Position numbers and translations under genes: made by a program
Shown: in pieces, positions 1 to 13,800 of the stretch
Position numbering within the stretch: position 1 is the first letter of the stretch
Layout: each line of letters opens with the position of its first letter
DNA from: Cruorifilaria tuberocauda
Taxonomy: Eukaryota; Nematoda; Chromadorea; Rhabditida; Onchocercidae
Reading direction: 5' to 3'
Assembly: GCA_013365365.1 (NCBI GenBank)
Contig: JABVXU010000673.1
Span: 1 to 26,770 of the forward strand
DNA: 26,770 bases
The notes under the pieces: model-generated
Database searches by the model: none
What the model was told of the DNA's origin: nothing
What the model saw: only the letters and a program-made list of their open reading frames with translations

Positions 1-45
1 ATGCCTTATGTGATTATAGCAACTAGTCTTAATGATTTGACGAAA
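1..45. repeat. Copy 1 of a perfect 45-base direct repeat
   Basis: The first 45 bases of the window (beginning ATGCCTTATGTGATTATAGC) are identical to 17406-17450 in the same orientation. Identity stops at base 46 (A here, T in the other copy). Because the match begins at the very first base, the repeat may extend to the left, beyond the window. It is too long and too complex to be a chance match. It may be the end of a dispersed repeat or a duplication boundary. Confidence 0.9.
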
Positions 46-408
46 AGGTCGAATGAATTTTTAATATTTCTTTACACTTGAGATTTCATCAACAGACGTC
101 AACATCAGTGAGATGATAATTTTTGAGTTATTATTAAAATACAGAAGATATTTGCGTTCAGTTCTTTCAAGCGAAATTAATCCGAAGTTTTAAATTATCA
201 ATTTTCAATTTTCAATTCTCAATTATCAATTTTGAGGGAGTGGAAGATTTTTATGGTGACTCTGATTTTCGATATCTTTCATTTTTAACGGTTATTCCAT
301 AATTGATAATTCCCTGCTTCATTTCTCACATATCGAAGAATTGTGGAATCCAATAATTATTTGAAAAACTGCTGATTTTGCACAGTGAAGGTGGTATTGT
401 TTGGTGAA
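46..408. other. Intergenic / 5' flank, AT-rich
   Basis: No gene is seen here. The stretch holds a short degenerate tandem of a 7-8 base CAATTTT-like unit at about 193-232. Just before the first coding exon, an acceptor-like TTTTGCACAG ends at 385, 23 bases before the ATG at 409. That is a plausible spliced-leader acceptor, but this is inference. Confidence 0.5.
193..232. repeat. Degenerate short tandem repeat (TCAATTTT-like)
   Basis: About five imperfect head-to-tail copies of a 7-8 base unit (ATCAATT / TTCAATT / CTCAATT) are visible. It is low-complexity intergenic sequence with no function that can be inferred. Confidence 0.6.
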
Positions 409-1338
409 ATGAACAATGGAGAATTAATAAATATGGTTAAGTCAAACTGTGCAAACATTTCCGATTTGTCTGAACCTGTTTGCGGTAAATTATATGATAG
501 TATTATTTTTTCATTTTTTGATACTCTATTATTGAAGCTGTTATCATTTTCTTCGCAGTTTATTCATTGTGGGATTCAATCTCATTAATCTACAACTAAC
601 ATAGATTTTGATATTTTTATTCCATTATTGCAACCATTATTGTTTTCTCCGAAATCATTCCTCTGTTTAGAAATATAAAATCTCTGTTTCATATGTTATG
701 TAAATTATCATGATAATTTATGAAGTATTAAGAATGAGTGTATCGTGAACCATAATTAACTATACCATTTCTGTATTACTGGTAATATTGTTATTGTCAG
801 CAACAAATCGTTTTTTTTTCACTAAAATATATATTTTTTTTCATTTAAGTGTACATTTCATAATAAAGATTTATGTCATCCTTATGTTTTAGATGTTATG
901 AGTCATTCAACCGCTCATCAACAACAGTCATATTTCATGAAAGAAGTGGAATTGGTAAGATCTTGTTCAGTAAGCTTCTTGTCATTATATGAAATTTATT
1001 TAATGATATTATTAATTTAAATATCTAGAAATTTTGCATGATATATATGAAATCTTCCATATTTAATATCACATAATTTTCAGCTTAGGCAACAAATGGA
1101 AGATTTGGACAAATCTGCAGAGCAGCTTGCGAATGAATATTTTGTATGCATTTCGGTTTCAATTGATAAACAGTTATGGTAAATTTCTTTATTAATCGTA
1201 TTTGTTATCACATTTCAGATGAACCAACAAATACGAGAATGGAGTTCTGCTGCCGAAAATGTCCAAACAAATGCAGTTAATGAGGTAGAGTGGTTTGTTA
1301 GAAGATTAACCCCAGAATTTCGTAGTATAAAGAACTAG
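409..1338 (+). CDS. Small coiled-coil protein, or 5' exons of the helicase gene
   Basis: Four exons keep one frame: 409-484, 893-954, 1084-1143 and 1219-1338, with GT-AG introns and a TAG stop at 1336-1338. They give 105 residues starting MNNGELINMV. The middle (about residues 35-80) is rich in E, Q, L and K and looks like a single amphipathic coiled coil. I do not recognise the family; the size and style recall small coiled-coil subunits of complexes such as BLOC-1/BORC, but no match can be claimed. Alternatively, exon 4 may end at 1284 (GAG|GTAGAG, phase 0) and splice to 1863 in phase 0. That would make these 88 codons the N-terminus of the helicase below, which otherwise lacks an obvious start. 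The AG at 384-385 could be a trans-splice acceptor for the ATG. Confidence 0.5.
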
Positions 1339-1862
1339 CTGAGTAAAGTAGGTCAAAAATCTCAAATTTAATCCCTTTTGAAACCCTCTGAAACGTCTTG
1401 TTTTAATTCACTTTATGCTTTCTTACCAATCGAATGTATTGTAAGAATGAAATATGCTTTACCTTAGATTTCGTTCTTTTTTTGCACTTGTTAATTTTTG
1501 CAAGATTTATAATCAATATTTTTTGTAGCAAAATAAGTAAAAAAGTTAGCCATGGTAATTCTATTTTTTAACTTATCCGTGAGGTTCATGGTTTAAGAAT
1601 TGAATCGTTTGACTTCATCTTTTTTATTGTCATTTATTTTTTACCTTATCATATTTTTATCTATTTGAATAAATGCTCCGTCATTCTGTAATTCTTGTAA
1701 TGTGGGAAACTTTGAGCAGTAAAGGTTTGAAGTTTTCTTTAAGAAATCTCTGATTTATTAAAAGTTTTATTCAAAATTAATGCACAAAATAAATTAATAT
1801 ACAATATACAAATTAATATTCTTATTCTTCTTTCATACTTTTTCAATATTCAATCTTTGAAG
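1339..1862 (+). other. AT-rich gap or intron before the helicase exons
   Basis: No long reading frame is present. One alternative first exon for the helicase can be drawn at 1415-1440: ATG, eight codons plus two bases, then a good donor GTAAGA. It is phase-compatible with an acceptor CGCAG ending at 1870. An ATG directly followed by GTAATT at 1552-1554 could also form a minimal start exon. Otherwise the stretch is low-complexity A/T. Confidence 0.35.
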
Positions 1863-4800
1863 AATCGCAGTGCACATGATCATAATAGCAAGTTTGATCA
1901 TTTATTTGGAACCACAGAATGTTCTGCTGTTTCATTTCATAAAGAGTATACAATTTATGACATTAACGCTCAGTCTCGGTCGTCAATTCTGAAAGGTTGG
2001 CTATAGTCTTTGCTTGAAATCGATTACAAATTATTAAATTTTCGTATATTTCCAGGGATGAGTTAAATTGTTGAATCATTTGTTTTTTTACGTAGTTGTT
2101 GAGTTCGAACTTTTGGTGTCATAATTTGGAATATAATAAAGGTAATTTGGTTGCATTTCTATTACGACTTCTTTTTCTCTCTTTATGGCAGCATTGCAGC
2201 TTACGGCGAACCACCTCCCTTCGCTTTTGATGTTAATTCTATGGAATATATGACGATGATGTTTAACGATAAAATTTTTAAGGAAATTACTAGTAAGTTT
2301 TTTTAGAGAATGATGGGAAACTAAACTTTAAGTGAAACTTGAATTACCATTAGTATTGATATTAATGACATTAAAAAAGAGAACTTATTGAGCAAAGAAA
2401 TAAAACCACGGAACTGTCTCTGCTTTCTGAAAATGTGGCATAATTTAGTAACTTATTGCTTTTCCCTGCTTGTTTATTCGATCATTTTTATGGCTTATTA
2501 GTATTTTTTTACATCGTATTATTGGTTGTAGAGTGCATATAAATATTAATATATATGTTGTTCAATATTAAAACATACCTCTTTATTTCTGATGGTTTCT
2601 TCGGTTTTCAGATTTTAATAAGAATTTTACTTTTCCGAGAATAAGTTCAGATCAGTTATGTAATACAAATCGTGGCAATCAAAAATTGGTTTGTGATTTC
2701 TAATTTTCTATTATTATCAGACAACGCATGAATTTGCTTATTTCAACGATTGCAGATCCCGTGTCCACCTTGGCAACAGGCTTTGTGTCGTGCTCGTGGT
2801 AACTTCACTTATTATACGGGAAGATTAAATAAGATCAAGGAACTTGATTGTAATGACGTCTCTGACCGTGAATTTTTCGAGCAAGAAGTAATTTGTTTTT
2901 ATTTTTTCTCGGTCTTCTCGTGTTTTTCTTATTCATTAATTGTTGCTGAAGATTTCATAGGCTATTTCATAGTTTTCTTTTCTTCGTTAAAATAAACTGA
3001 CAAGTTAGCAAGTATTTAGATCTTGAAACGGAATCGCAGAATAGAAATTTTTGGCGAAATAAATGAAAAACATATTCAGATGCTGAAAAACTCACCAACT
3101 GCTACAGCACTGATTACCGAGTTAGTAATCATGGTTTACTAAATGTATCGTATGCAGCCTAAGCATTTCGTTATTGATAATATTCAATTTTTTATTATGG
3201 AATATTATTGAAGTTTCTCAGTTCTACGAGAAGAGAAAATTTTATCTTTGTTGTGAAAACATTGAATTGAGATGAGCTTTATCAATTGCAGTTTGCACTT
3301 TTTTAACTATCGTGGCAGCGATTCAGAAATTAAAAAATGAATATTAACGGTTTAGGCTTATGAACCGTGAAATAGAACGTTTTGCTAGCGGTTTGCCAAT
3401 ATATAATATTAGGAAAGATGTGAAGGACATTCTCTGTAATAAGGTTAATGTGCTTTTTCTGCTTATTTTATAATTTTATTTTTAAGCAGCTTTATTATTA
3501 TCAAAAATAATATACCATTTGCCTGTGCTTTGTCCTTGAAATTCTATTCACTGAATAATGCTCAAAGTTTGATTATTACTGTCACATTGATTTTTTTTGA
3601 TTGAATTAAAATTTGTTTATTAAATTGAATTTATGCAAATTTAGGGAAGAGTATTGCTTATTTTGGCAGATACTGGATCTGGTAAAAGTACACAGATCCC
3701 GCAATTTATAGCACTCGATGGCATTATAGCCACTTCTAAGAAAATTCTATGCAGCCAGCCACGCAAGGTTTCTCCTTTCTCCTTCAGCACTGTTTTTCGA
3801 ATGTGATAGAAATGGTTCATAAAAGGAAATATAAACATTCTTTTAGGTTGCTGTATTCGAACTGGCTATGAGATTGGCGAAAGAGACATTAGTGGGTAGT
3901 CGCTGTTTGGTTAACGTTTCCTTAAATGAAGGGTAAGTTTTCATACTTTGGGAATGAAGTAATTTTTTAGCATTCTGAATAGTTTAAGCTTCTGAATAAG
4001 TTAAGAGATTAGTTGTGGCTTATGTTATTTAGGATGCGTCATGATACCATGTATTTTTAAAGTTTATGCAGTTAAATCAAGATTTACTATCTCATTTGTA
4101 ATTTCCGTGGTAACAGTGATATTTGCACTGTCAATGTGTTTCAGGATAAAACCTAATCTGGATGCAAAAATAAATTTTGTAACAGAAAAGCATCTTTTGG
4201 ACTGTATACAACAAGACAATAGATTATCGGAATTTGAATGCGTTATAATTGATGAAGTACACGAAAGGACTATCAGTACTGATATATGTCTGGGAATGCT
4301 AAAGAATGTACTTAGACTGCGGCCAGATATGAAATTGGTCAGTCTGATTTAAAATTTTTTGATAAACTTGCGGTTAACTATTCAAATATTCTTTTTTTCT
4401 TAAATCATAATCAAAAAATTTGTAGGTAATGTGTTCTGCAACAGTAGATCCAGAACCACTATTAAAATATTTCGCGGAGTTCCAAGCACAGAAACTAGAA
4501 GTTACAGGGCGTCAATATCCTATCAAAATTTGTTACGAGCCGCCAGTTTCCGGATGCAAAGGGTTGGTTTAAATATTTTTTAGACATAGGCAACACGTAG
4601 GCATTTATATTGGGTAAATACATTCTTTACTTCACTAATATAACTTACTCTGTAAATAACTCCACTATATTATTACTCTCATTATACATATTCGCACTTC
4701 AGCTTTTTTCACATTTCTCAGTCACAAACATAATTAGTCTTCAAGTTCTTGAATTAGTTGTAATAATTTGATGTATTTTTGATTTTGCAATCTCTTGGTC

Positions 4801-7800
4801 TATTTTTTCTTTTTCTTTTATCTTTTTTATCTTTTACTTCCAGGATTAGAAGTTTGATGCGGAATTACATCGACCGAACAGTAGAAAAAGTAATAAACAT
4901 TTGTATGAATGAAGCTGATAAACAGCCTTTTGACGATACTTCTTGGGAAGATAGCTTGGAAACGCACGCAGCACACATTTTGGCTTTCTTAGCAACGTAT
5001 GAAAATTATTCTTGGTGTCAAATTTTTGTTATCTTTTGTCTCATTTATTCAAATATATATAAATGAATATTTATAAATAATATGTGGTAGCTGCTTGTTG
5101 AAATTTAGGAATGTGGCATATGATTTAAAGCTATCTCATTTGATCCGGCTGTGCAATTTAATTCTGAGAAATAAGCATTTTATGTTAGCATTGATTGCCG
5201 CATTTTTCATTTATTTCTTCATCTGCATTATTTTTGCTGCAGTTTCTTCTTAAGGCATTTTTAGTCCCCTTGAAACACTGATAGCTGGGGAACGTTTGTC
5301 CAAGCGACTAACAGAACTTAATCACAGCGTGAAAGTGAAAATCGTAGCATTATACGGGCTTATGCCAGTTGAAGATCGTGTTGAAGTTTTCGCTCCTTTG
5401 CATTCTGAATATCACCATAAGGTTGTCAGACTTTGCAAGCTTTTTTGATTTTTTTTTCATCGCATTTTTCAGACATAATATTATCTCTAAATTTAATTTC
5501 AGGTAATTTTTGCAACGAATGTCGGTGAAACTTCGATCACTATTCCAGGCGTTCGATACATTATAGATTGCGGTTTAGCGAAGGTACATCGTATTACGTC
5601 GTTTATGTTTCCTTGCAAAATATTTGCAACTTCAAAAGAGAAAAGTAAATGAGAATTGAATATTTTGTAAATAATCACTTTCATTTAGGTGAGAAAGTTT
5701 GACGTTGCCAAACGAAAGAATGTTTTAGAACTAGATTTCATATCAAAATCTGCGGCAAATCAACGTGCTGGAAGAGCCGGAAGAACAGCGCCAGGTTTAA
5801 AAAGCTTTTTTTAATAAAAAATAATCTCTTCCGAAGATCATGCGGAGAAATTTGTCATTTACGCACTTTCCAATTCTTCCAATCGATGGATTTGGGGTCG
5901 AATTAAGTGATGAGACATGGAGAGGCCATAATTTTTATGTATTTAAGGTCGAAATACAGTGAACTTCTTACATAACCAAGAGAACATCAATTCGAAAATT
6001 AGCTTATTAATAAGCTAGTTTTCGATTAAAAGATGAAAGCATATACCATAGCTTAACTAGCGACTGTAACGCTTAATGTAATGCTTAATTACTTTTTTGA
6101 TAAATTACCAACCCTGTTTTGATCAGCCGTAATTAAATTTTTCTTAGGGATTTGTTATCGTCTTTACTCGGAAGAGCAATATGAAGAAATGAAATCCGCA
6201 GTCGTTCCTGACATCCTTGTCACTAACTTTATTGAAGTAGTGTTTCATATGATAACAGTTGGTATTACGAACCCTTCAGAGTTTGATTTCATTGAGAAAC
6301 CGAATTCAAGCATTTTGATGCATTCAATGGCACTTTTGAGGTATGTTTCTTATAGAACTGTTTTTCCAACTCTTAAAGGGATGAAAATGTAATGAAATAT
6401 TGTAGATCGCTTAAAGCTATTGAGTGCCGCGAAAACGCGGTAGTTTTAACCGAGTTGGGTAAAAAGATGACGCAGTTACCTGTAGAGCCACGTTTAGCAA
6501 AAATGGTTTTGGATTCTGTTCTTTATGACGCAGTAGCTGAAGCAGCGGTCGTGTGCGCATGCGTTCATGTCGGGTCTCTTTTCCATCGTGGGTACAAACG
6601 AGACGTAATGTTTTGAAGTTTTTGAATAGAAAATGATTTTACAATTCTCTATTTGTACTTTTTGATGTCTTAGTTCATCGTAATCAATATATTTCATATC
6701 ATTTACAAGATTTCTGGAACAGTAAATAAAATAGGTGATGCTGTTATCTTAATGTTTGCCATTATACAATTCCATACTATTATTTTCTTTTCAATTATTA
6801 CTTCGTCGTCATGAGTAATGTCATGATACGGCACTTCTTAATTTTTATCTCTCTCTTACATTAGTGAAAGCTCAGTTCATGTTGTAAAAACCTATCACTT
6901 TTACTGACTGATGGATTAAGGATAGCGATTTTTTTGTATTAATAAAATGTTATCAGACAATGGTGGAATATCATTCTGAAACAAATGTACATTAGTGTGA
7001 GATTATTGTTATATTTTTTTAGGAGTTTATTCTAGCAGATCAAAAGAAACTAGCGTTTTGTGAAGATAGTGGTGATCCAATGACATATTTAGTGGTAAGT
7101 TTAATTGTTTGATCCATAAGTAATGGATCATTTCGAGCGAATCTTTAAAATGTTTTAAAAGAGATTATATTTTTGCGGCTTGTTGAGTTTTATCAGTTTC
7201 CTTTTTGCATAATTTTTATAATTACTCAGATAATTACTGAGAGAAAAAATAAGGGGAAAATATGTTGGCAATGTTTGTTATAATATATTGGCATAATAAT
7301 AGCTTTGTCAATTTGCTACAGCTAATGTTTTGGATGGTTGGTTTATTTTGCAGTATATAAATTATTTTTTTAGGTATTCCTTCGATATCTAAAAATACAA
7401 AAAAATCAGTTCGATCGTTGGTGTTATAAGAATTATGTCAATTTGAAGCGCATGAAATCTGTTTTTCGTCTTGCTCATAAAATCTGCAAAATTATTTCTC
7501 ATCTTACTGTGAGTTTGTAATCACTTATATTTTTTACATTCTACAAATTATTATTGAATATTTAAATTGTTGCTCAATAATTTCCGTATTTTTTGCTGCA
7601 TCTCATGTATTGTGGGGTAGAAACCAGATTCATTTTTACAAAATTGTACATTTTTTTATAAAAATTATTTTTTTATAAAGTCTCAAATTATTTAGTTTCA
7701 GGGGGTTAATGCGAACATAAACGAGATTGATATTTCGAAAGCACGGACAATCATTCCCAATCTTTTCTGTCAAGCTTTTGGAAATAATTTGGCAGTACAT

Positions 7801-10800
7801 TCCGGCCTACCAGAGCGTGGATATTATGATTTTAATGAGAAAAAATACGTCTTCGTACGTTACAGTATACTCTAAAATTGGCTTAAAATCTCCAACAAGT
7901 TAGGAATTGGTAGGAGCAAGCGTATGAAGTCATAGCTATCCTATCACTTTCAGACATAGAAAATCATTTTTCGAATGTTATCCTGTTTTAAATTTCTTTC
8001 GAATGATGATGGTTCCAAGTTAATGCTAAAGCATACTCATTTCAGTTTACAATGATAATCCTGATCTTGCAGATTCATCCATCATCAGCTTTGAAATACA
8101 ACGATGTAACTCCTGAATTTATTGTTTATGAATGCTTGGTGCATGCGTCAAAAGATTATATGTTGAATGTGTGCGCTGCAGATTCTTCTTGGTTGTGTGA
8201 AATTGATCAAAATGTGTTGGAAGAGGAAAGGAAGGTACGTTATATCTCATTCTTCAACGAATACATTTTTTTTCACGAGATAAAGACAAATGAAATTGAA
8301 AAAAAATTATATTATTTTTTATATTTTCATTTTTTTATACATTCTGATTTATTTTTCTTTAATTGTGTAAAAAAATAATTCATATCGAGCAACTATTTTG
8401 ACTTAATATTATCCTCTATACTGCGAGTATTTTGATTGTCATGTTGCGAATCTCTGTAATTTAGTAGTGAATTTCATACTAGGGTATCTGAAATTTATTG
8501 CAGAATAAGTTAGTGCCGTATAATATCAGATATGGAACTTTTATAAAGAGATGGATTATGGCACATAAGGATATTCTTCAGCGGGAGGTATATATATATA
8601 TATATATAATGCTTTTATTGCAAAGAGCACAAGCATTATGTGCTTAACTTTCATTTGAAGCAAAAGTAAATAATTGGATCACTTTTTTATAGATTTACTT
8701 TGAAAACAACCGAAAATTTTTCGTGTTTGAATCGTAATGTTTAAAAAGTGTTAGAATACGACCTGAGTTTATCAATAATAGAAGTTATCGTCGCTGCAGT
8801 AAATTTTGTTTAGGTAGGAATGGAATGTATTGGGAAGATGAGATCCGATGATCCATACAACAGACTTCAGATTTATGTTTCAGTTAAAAATCTTCCAAAG
8901 GTATGAAGTTTCCTACTTACCAAGTACAATCAAATAGTTTTATTAAAAAATTATGATGTCAGTATTGATCTGCAAAATAATACTCTGAGTTTTACAAAAT
9001 GTAAAACTAGGCTCTAGAAAGACGAGAATGTGGACATTTTTTGATCTAACAGGTTGTTTTTAATTGTAGCTTCATTTTCAGTTGAAGGCGTTTATTGAAC
9101 GGATTACAGACGAAAAAGTAGAAAAAGGATTGTGCAGAGAAACGAGAGAAGTCCCTATAATGCATACAGATTATGTGGTCAGTATTGGTTTTTGCTTATG
9201 ACTTGGTGAGAAATTAACTTTAGGAAGAATGTCATCACTATTGTTAGAGGCAAATTAAGTTCCCAAACTTCTCGCTCGCAACTTTATGAACTTTTAATTA
9301 CAAGAGGAAAATGTATTGCATAAAATTTCACTTCTAGTTACACATATCTGGCAGCGGTACACCTCTGGAAATTCTAATGCCTGGTGAATTCTGCAGTATG
9401 TATATTGGACGAAGTCCAATTAATTGTGCAGATGATGTTACGTATAAGATGCGAGTAGAAGAGTACTTCTCCAAGGTCTGTTCTTCAATAAATTGGATTA
9501 TTTATTTTATTCTTCATCGCAATGGATAATATAACTTAATTATAATATTTCCGGTGATTTGAAGAGAGATGCATAGATCTGCACTCGCTGTTGTCTTGTT
9601 CGTTTCTTAGCAAATAATTCTAATTAATTAATTAATTAGGAATAATTAGGAGAATAATTCTTGCTTATAATGGAATTCATACAGTTTGGGAAAATTACGG
9701 ATTTCGTGACCTTTCGTGAAAGCTATTCGGAGAAAACTGGATATTTGTATTTAATTAGGATGGAAAATAAAGAAGTTGCCAAACGTGCTTTTATTTACAA
9801 CTATGAAAACCACTGCGATTTCAATATTAAGGTTTTTTTTTTACTTTCTCATCTAACTTTTTTAACAGATTTAGTGCTTTGTCGTTTTTCGGCTAGATCA
9901 TTATTCATTCTTATGTTCCCAGAATCTCTTAATTCGATTCTGTTTATTTTTTGAAATTTTAACTGCAGCCTCGTCTTCGACGAAAGCATCCGGACAAAGG
10001 AAGCAATTACCATCCACCTACTTACCGACTACGGATTAAATGGTGGCGTAGGCCCAGCTACGGTCACGGACAAATAAAGGTTATTTATATTTTTTAGTTT
10101 TTGCTTCCTCTATTTATTCTTACTTTACTTAAATTATACTTTAGTAAAGTATCAATTTCGTTTTCAGTGATATTTATATTTACTCTCCAGTAGTATTTGT
10201 TATGAACCTAATACTTTGGTATTCTATTAGATCTCTTCCTTTGAATTGCTTATTGGAAAATGATTTAAACTTACTATATCCGATAGATTTAAAATAAAAA
10301 TATGGTAAAAAATATTAAATTTTTCTTTCAGCTGAAATCTCATGATTTGAATCAAAGACTGTACGCTTTCAATGTGATTTCAAAACATTTGGGACATTTG
10401 CAACCGTCTTTGTTGTCGGAAGATTTAATGGTAATATTTTTCGTCTGTTCACATATTGTGTTCAAATACATTTGTCCAATAACTATTATTTTTGCAGGAG
10501 AGAGACCCGAACATAAACATCAATGATTTGTACAAGGTGTGTTTTTGAATTTAAAGAACATTTGTAATTTGATTGTTGCTGTTGCGTAAAAACAGTGTTT
10601 GCAGGATATTGTCTTCAGACAGTTGTCAAATTCTCTTATTTTAGATAAAGTTACAGTCTATTCCGAAAAATATTGGCAGCAAACGACTGCTCCATATTTT
10701 GAAACCAGTGCTGGATGCTTACGGCATAGAATTCGACGAAGTGTTTGTGGTGCGCAAGAAGCATTATCCCATAGAAGATAAGAAGTATATTTAATTCACT

Positions 10801-13800
10801 TGCATAGTTAAACGGTTTATACATTCAGTACTTATTTTTAGCGTTTCTTTTTTAGAGATTTGGAGGAGCATTCTCAACGAATCTCTGAGTACATTATGAG
10901 CGTCGCGAAGGATGCAGGTATTATCTAATTCTTATTAAAAGAAGCTTTCATTAATCAAGAATAAATGATTGTCCTGTAAGGAACAATTTTTGCAGAGTTA
11001 ATAAAATTTAATATTATAGATTTTATTTAAAGGAACTATTGTTGTACATTTTTACTAAATTAGCATATAATATTATTCCTGGTTTTCTGGTTATAGTTTA
11101 TTGGAATGCATATTATTTTGCGAGTATTTATGATTAAGATAATAATCGTAGTTCAAACAGTAATATTCATATTTCAGTGAGTAGTAATAATTCTCCATTC
11201 GAGATTAAGATACGCTCACCCAAATCCCCCAAAGAAACTGGATTTTTGGCATTTGTTCTCTTTCATGATATGAATCATGGCATACAAGTGGGTAATGCAT
11301 TGAAAGAAGCCGCGGAAAATGGAGTAACTTTGAAAATGGGACCAATACACCAAATGCATGAAGTTTGCTTTCTTAATTTTAGTCCTTTTTTTGCAATCTT
11401 TTAACACTGAATTATTACTATACTATAATAATAGTATTTTATTATTCTACCAGTTCAATTGTTGCATTCATAGAGTATCAGTTCAATAATTTAAATAATT
11501 ATGATACATGAAAATAGCTTTATGAGAGTTTGATTAATAAGATTTTATGTTAAACTGGAAATATTAACCAAATTTACCACGTTCATTTCAGGCCCATGTG
11601 CAAGAGATGTTTCATTACGAAATAAAAGTCCCAGTGATTCTCTTTAACGCTATTTTCGATGATTTGAAAGATATTTATGATAGAATCGATCATGAACGTA
11701 TTAATTTTAAGCACCGCAGTGATACGTACGACAAAATGCGTTATCTGTCGATTTACGGAGAAAATTTCAAGCAAGTCCCTCATTTTTTTGATTTTTTAAT
11801 TCATTATGACGCTTCTTTAAATTATATTTTTTTAATAAGGCTACGCCGCATGCTAAAATTTATTCATTTCAGTGCCGTAAATGAAGTTAAGGCCGCAATT
11901 AACAAGGTGATCGACGGATATACAATCAAATGTAGAGATGGTGAGAGAATAGACGGCATAGAATTACCTTGTCATAAATTGCTTACAAAGTAACTGACAT
12001 GTTTTGTTCTATGAAATTGTGAAGTAATAATAGTACAGTCATCTGAAATTAAAGAGCTACCTGACAACATGCATTAGCATGAAGGTTTTCATTCATGTAC
12101 TTTTTGGTATTAATTGTTAATTGTGGCATGCATACAGTGATTTTCGATCAACTCATGATCAAAAATATTGCGAATTAATAGTGTATGTTGTTATTTTCAG
12201 GGTCGGTCGGGATTTTCTGCGCGATTTACCACTAAGATATGGAGTATTTATAAATACATTGCCGTATAAAATGGAAGTGAAAATCCAAGGAAGTGTTTCG
12301 AATGTTGAAATGACTACAATGGAAATCAAGCGTTTTTTACGAGAGTGGTACACTTTTAGTCTCTTCGATTATTTGTCATTAAAACAGTGGAAAAATATTA
12401 CATTTAATTAAAGTTAGAGTAATGTTTTCTTGAAATATTTGTTTAGTAGCGAAGTTCACGTAAATTAATATTATAATTACACGTATGATTATAGCTGTTT
12501 GAATTGTTAGATTATTTTTTATCTTAATTGTATATTCTAGGTTGGATGCGGATATTAGTCAAATTTTAATTTTGCAAGCACCGCATTATCAACCGGGAAC
12601 ATTGAAAGCTCTTCTGGCTGAAAATAATTACGACCTTCATTCACTGGAAAAGAAGTTCGGTTGTGATGGTATACATTTAGATGCTAAGATTACCAGGCGC
12701 GAACTGTTATTCGTTGGCAAGGAAGCCCAATTTCAAGAGCTTTTAGTCAGTTATTTAAAAAATTTCTCTCTTCACAAATGGAAATATCATTTTTCTAATA
12801 TAGTGAACAAAATTTTCGGAATCAGGAATTTCAAAACGCCTATAGATTCATTTTCGTATATTATCAAACTTGAGACTGATCACTTATTTTTTTTTAAATC
12901 TATTTCATTGAAATCAAATTTATTCATTAAAATTTAATCTCTTACTTTAAGAAAAGACTCTTCATAGTGTGAGAAATGCCAATTTCTTATAATGTAAAGT
13001 GTTGCATTTCACACTGCCTTTTCATTTTATTTGATTTATCAAAAATTGGTTCATATGTCGTTTCAGAAGATGCTTGACTCTATTTCTGGCAGCATTGAGT
13101 CGAGAAAGTCTTCGGAAACAACTTTTAATGAAATTAGAGCACCAGAATGTGTTATTTGCCTTTGTCCTGCTGACTTGGAAAACTATTGTCTGGAGGCATG
13201 TGGACATTATGCCTGTAAATCATGTTTAAATATGCAGGTAAATATTTTTTGAATATTTTGAAGTTAATGTGTTTGTTCAGTGAAAAATAACAGTATTCAC
13301 TGTTGTTTAACTTTTTCCGACTTATCGTATTCCTTTTTTCATCTCTTGCTTGCATAGATGTGCAAGTTTTTAATAGCAATTATCGTGATTTTCATTCAGT
13401 ATGATAATTATTGTAATTTGAATATTAGCACTTTGTTCTAAATGTTTAATTATTATCGTCAAATAGGATTCCCGTTGGAGATGACTTTTCAAATTTCTTT
13501 TTATTAGCTTAATTAATTCAGCTGAAAGCATCATCTGAAATGCGTGACTTCCCTATTGTTTGTGTTGCTTGTGAGAAACCATTCACGTGGTTGGATATGG
13601 AAGCTCTTGTGCTTGGAGATTTAGATCGCAATAAAGACGAAGATTCTCAAAGATTGCAATCATTAACAGATGCATCTCTTAGTTGTTTCATTGACCGTCA
13701 TGGAGATCTATATAAGCATTGCCTAACTCCTGATTGTCGAGGATTGCATCATGTTAGTCATTCGCTTATTCCATACCGGTTACACTTATATTTTTTGGTT

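Noticed and set aside
4779..4843. Hydrophobic start ([12 protein letters not shown]) resembling a signal peptide
   Set aside because: It is the pyrimidine tract of an intron; the coding exon begins at 4844 after CAG and continues the helicase core.
8589..8608. TATATA run as a promoter TATA box
   Set aside because: It is a simple (TA)10 repeat directly at a splice donor within a continuous gene.
10605..10780. Open frame from GCAG at 10604 through 10780
   Set aside because: It ends in a stop and its phase does not connect. The frame from ATTTTAG|ATA at 10645 connects both neighbours and gives a coherent protein segment.
11583..11783. - strand ORFs overlapping helicase exons (also 6494-6697, 5499-5684, 3641-3838)
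   Set aside because: They are antisense shadows of well-supported + strand coding exons.
11598..11993. Single 131-codon open frame read as one uninterrupted exon
   Set aside because: Its middle (11771-11872) is T-rich and hydrophobic like an intron and is bordered by GCAAGT and TTTCAG. Splicing it out leaves the frame intact, so I treat it as an intron while noting that retention is possible.
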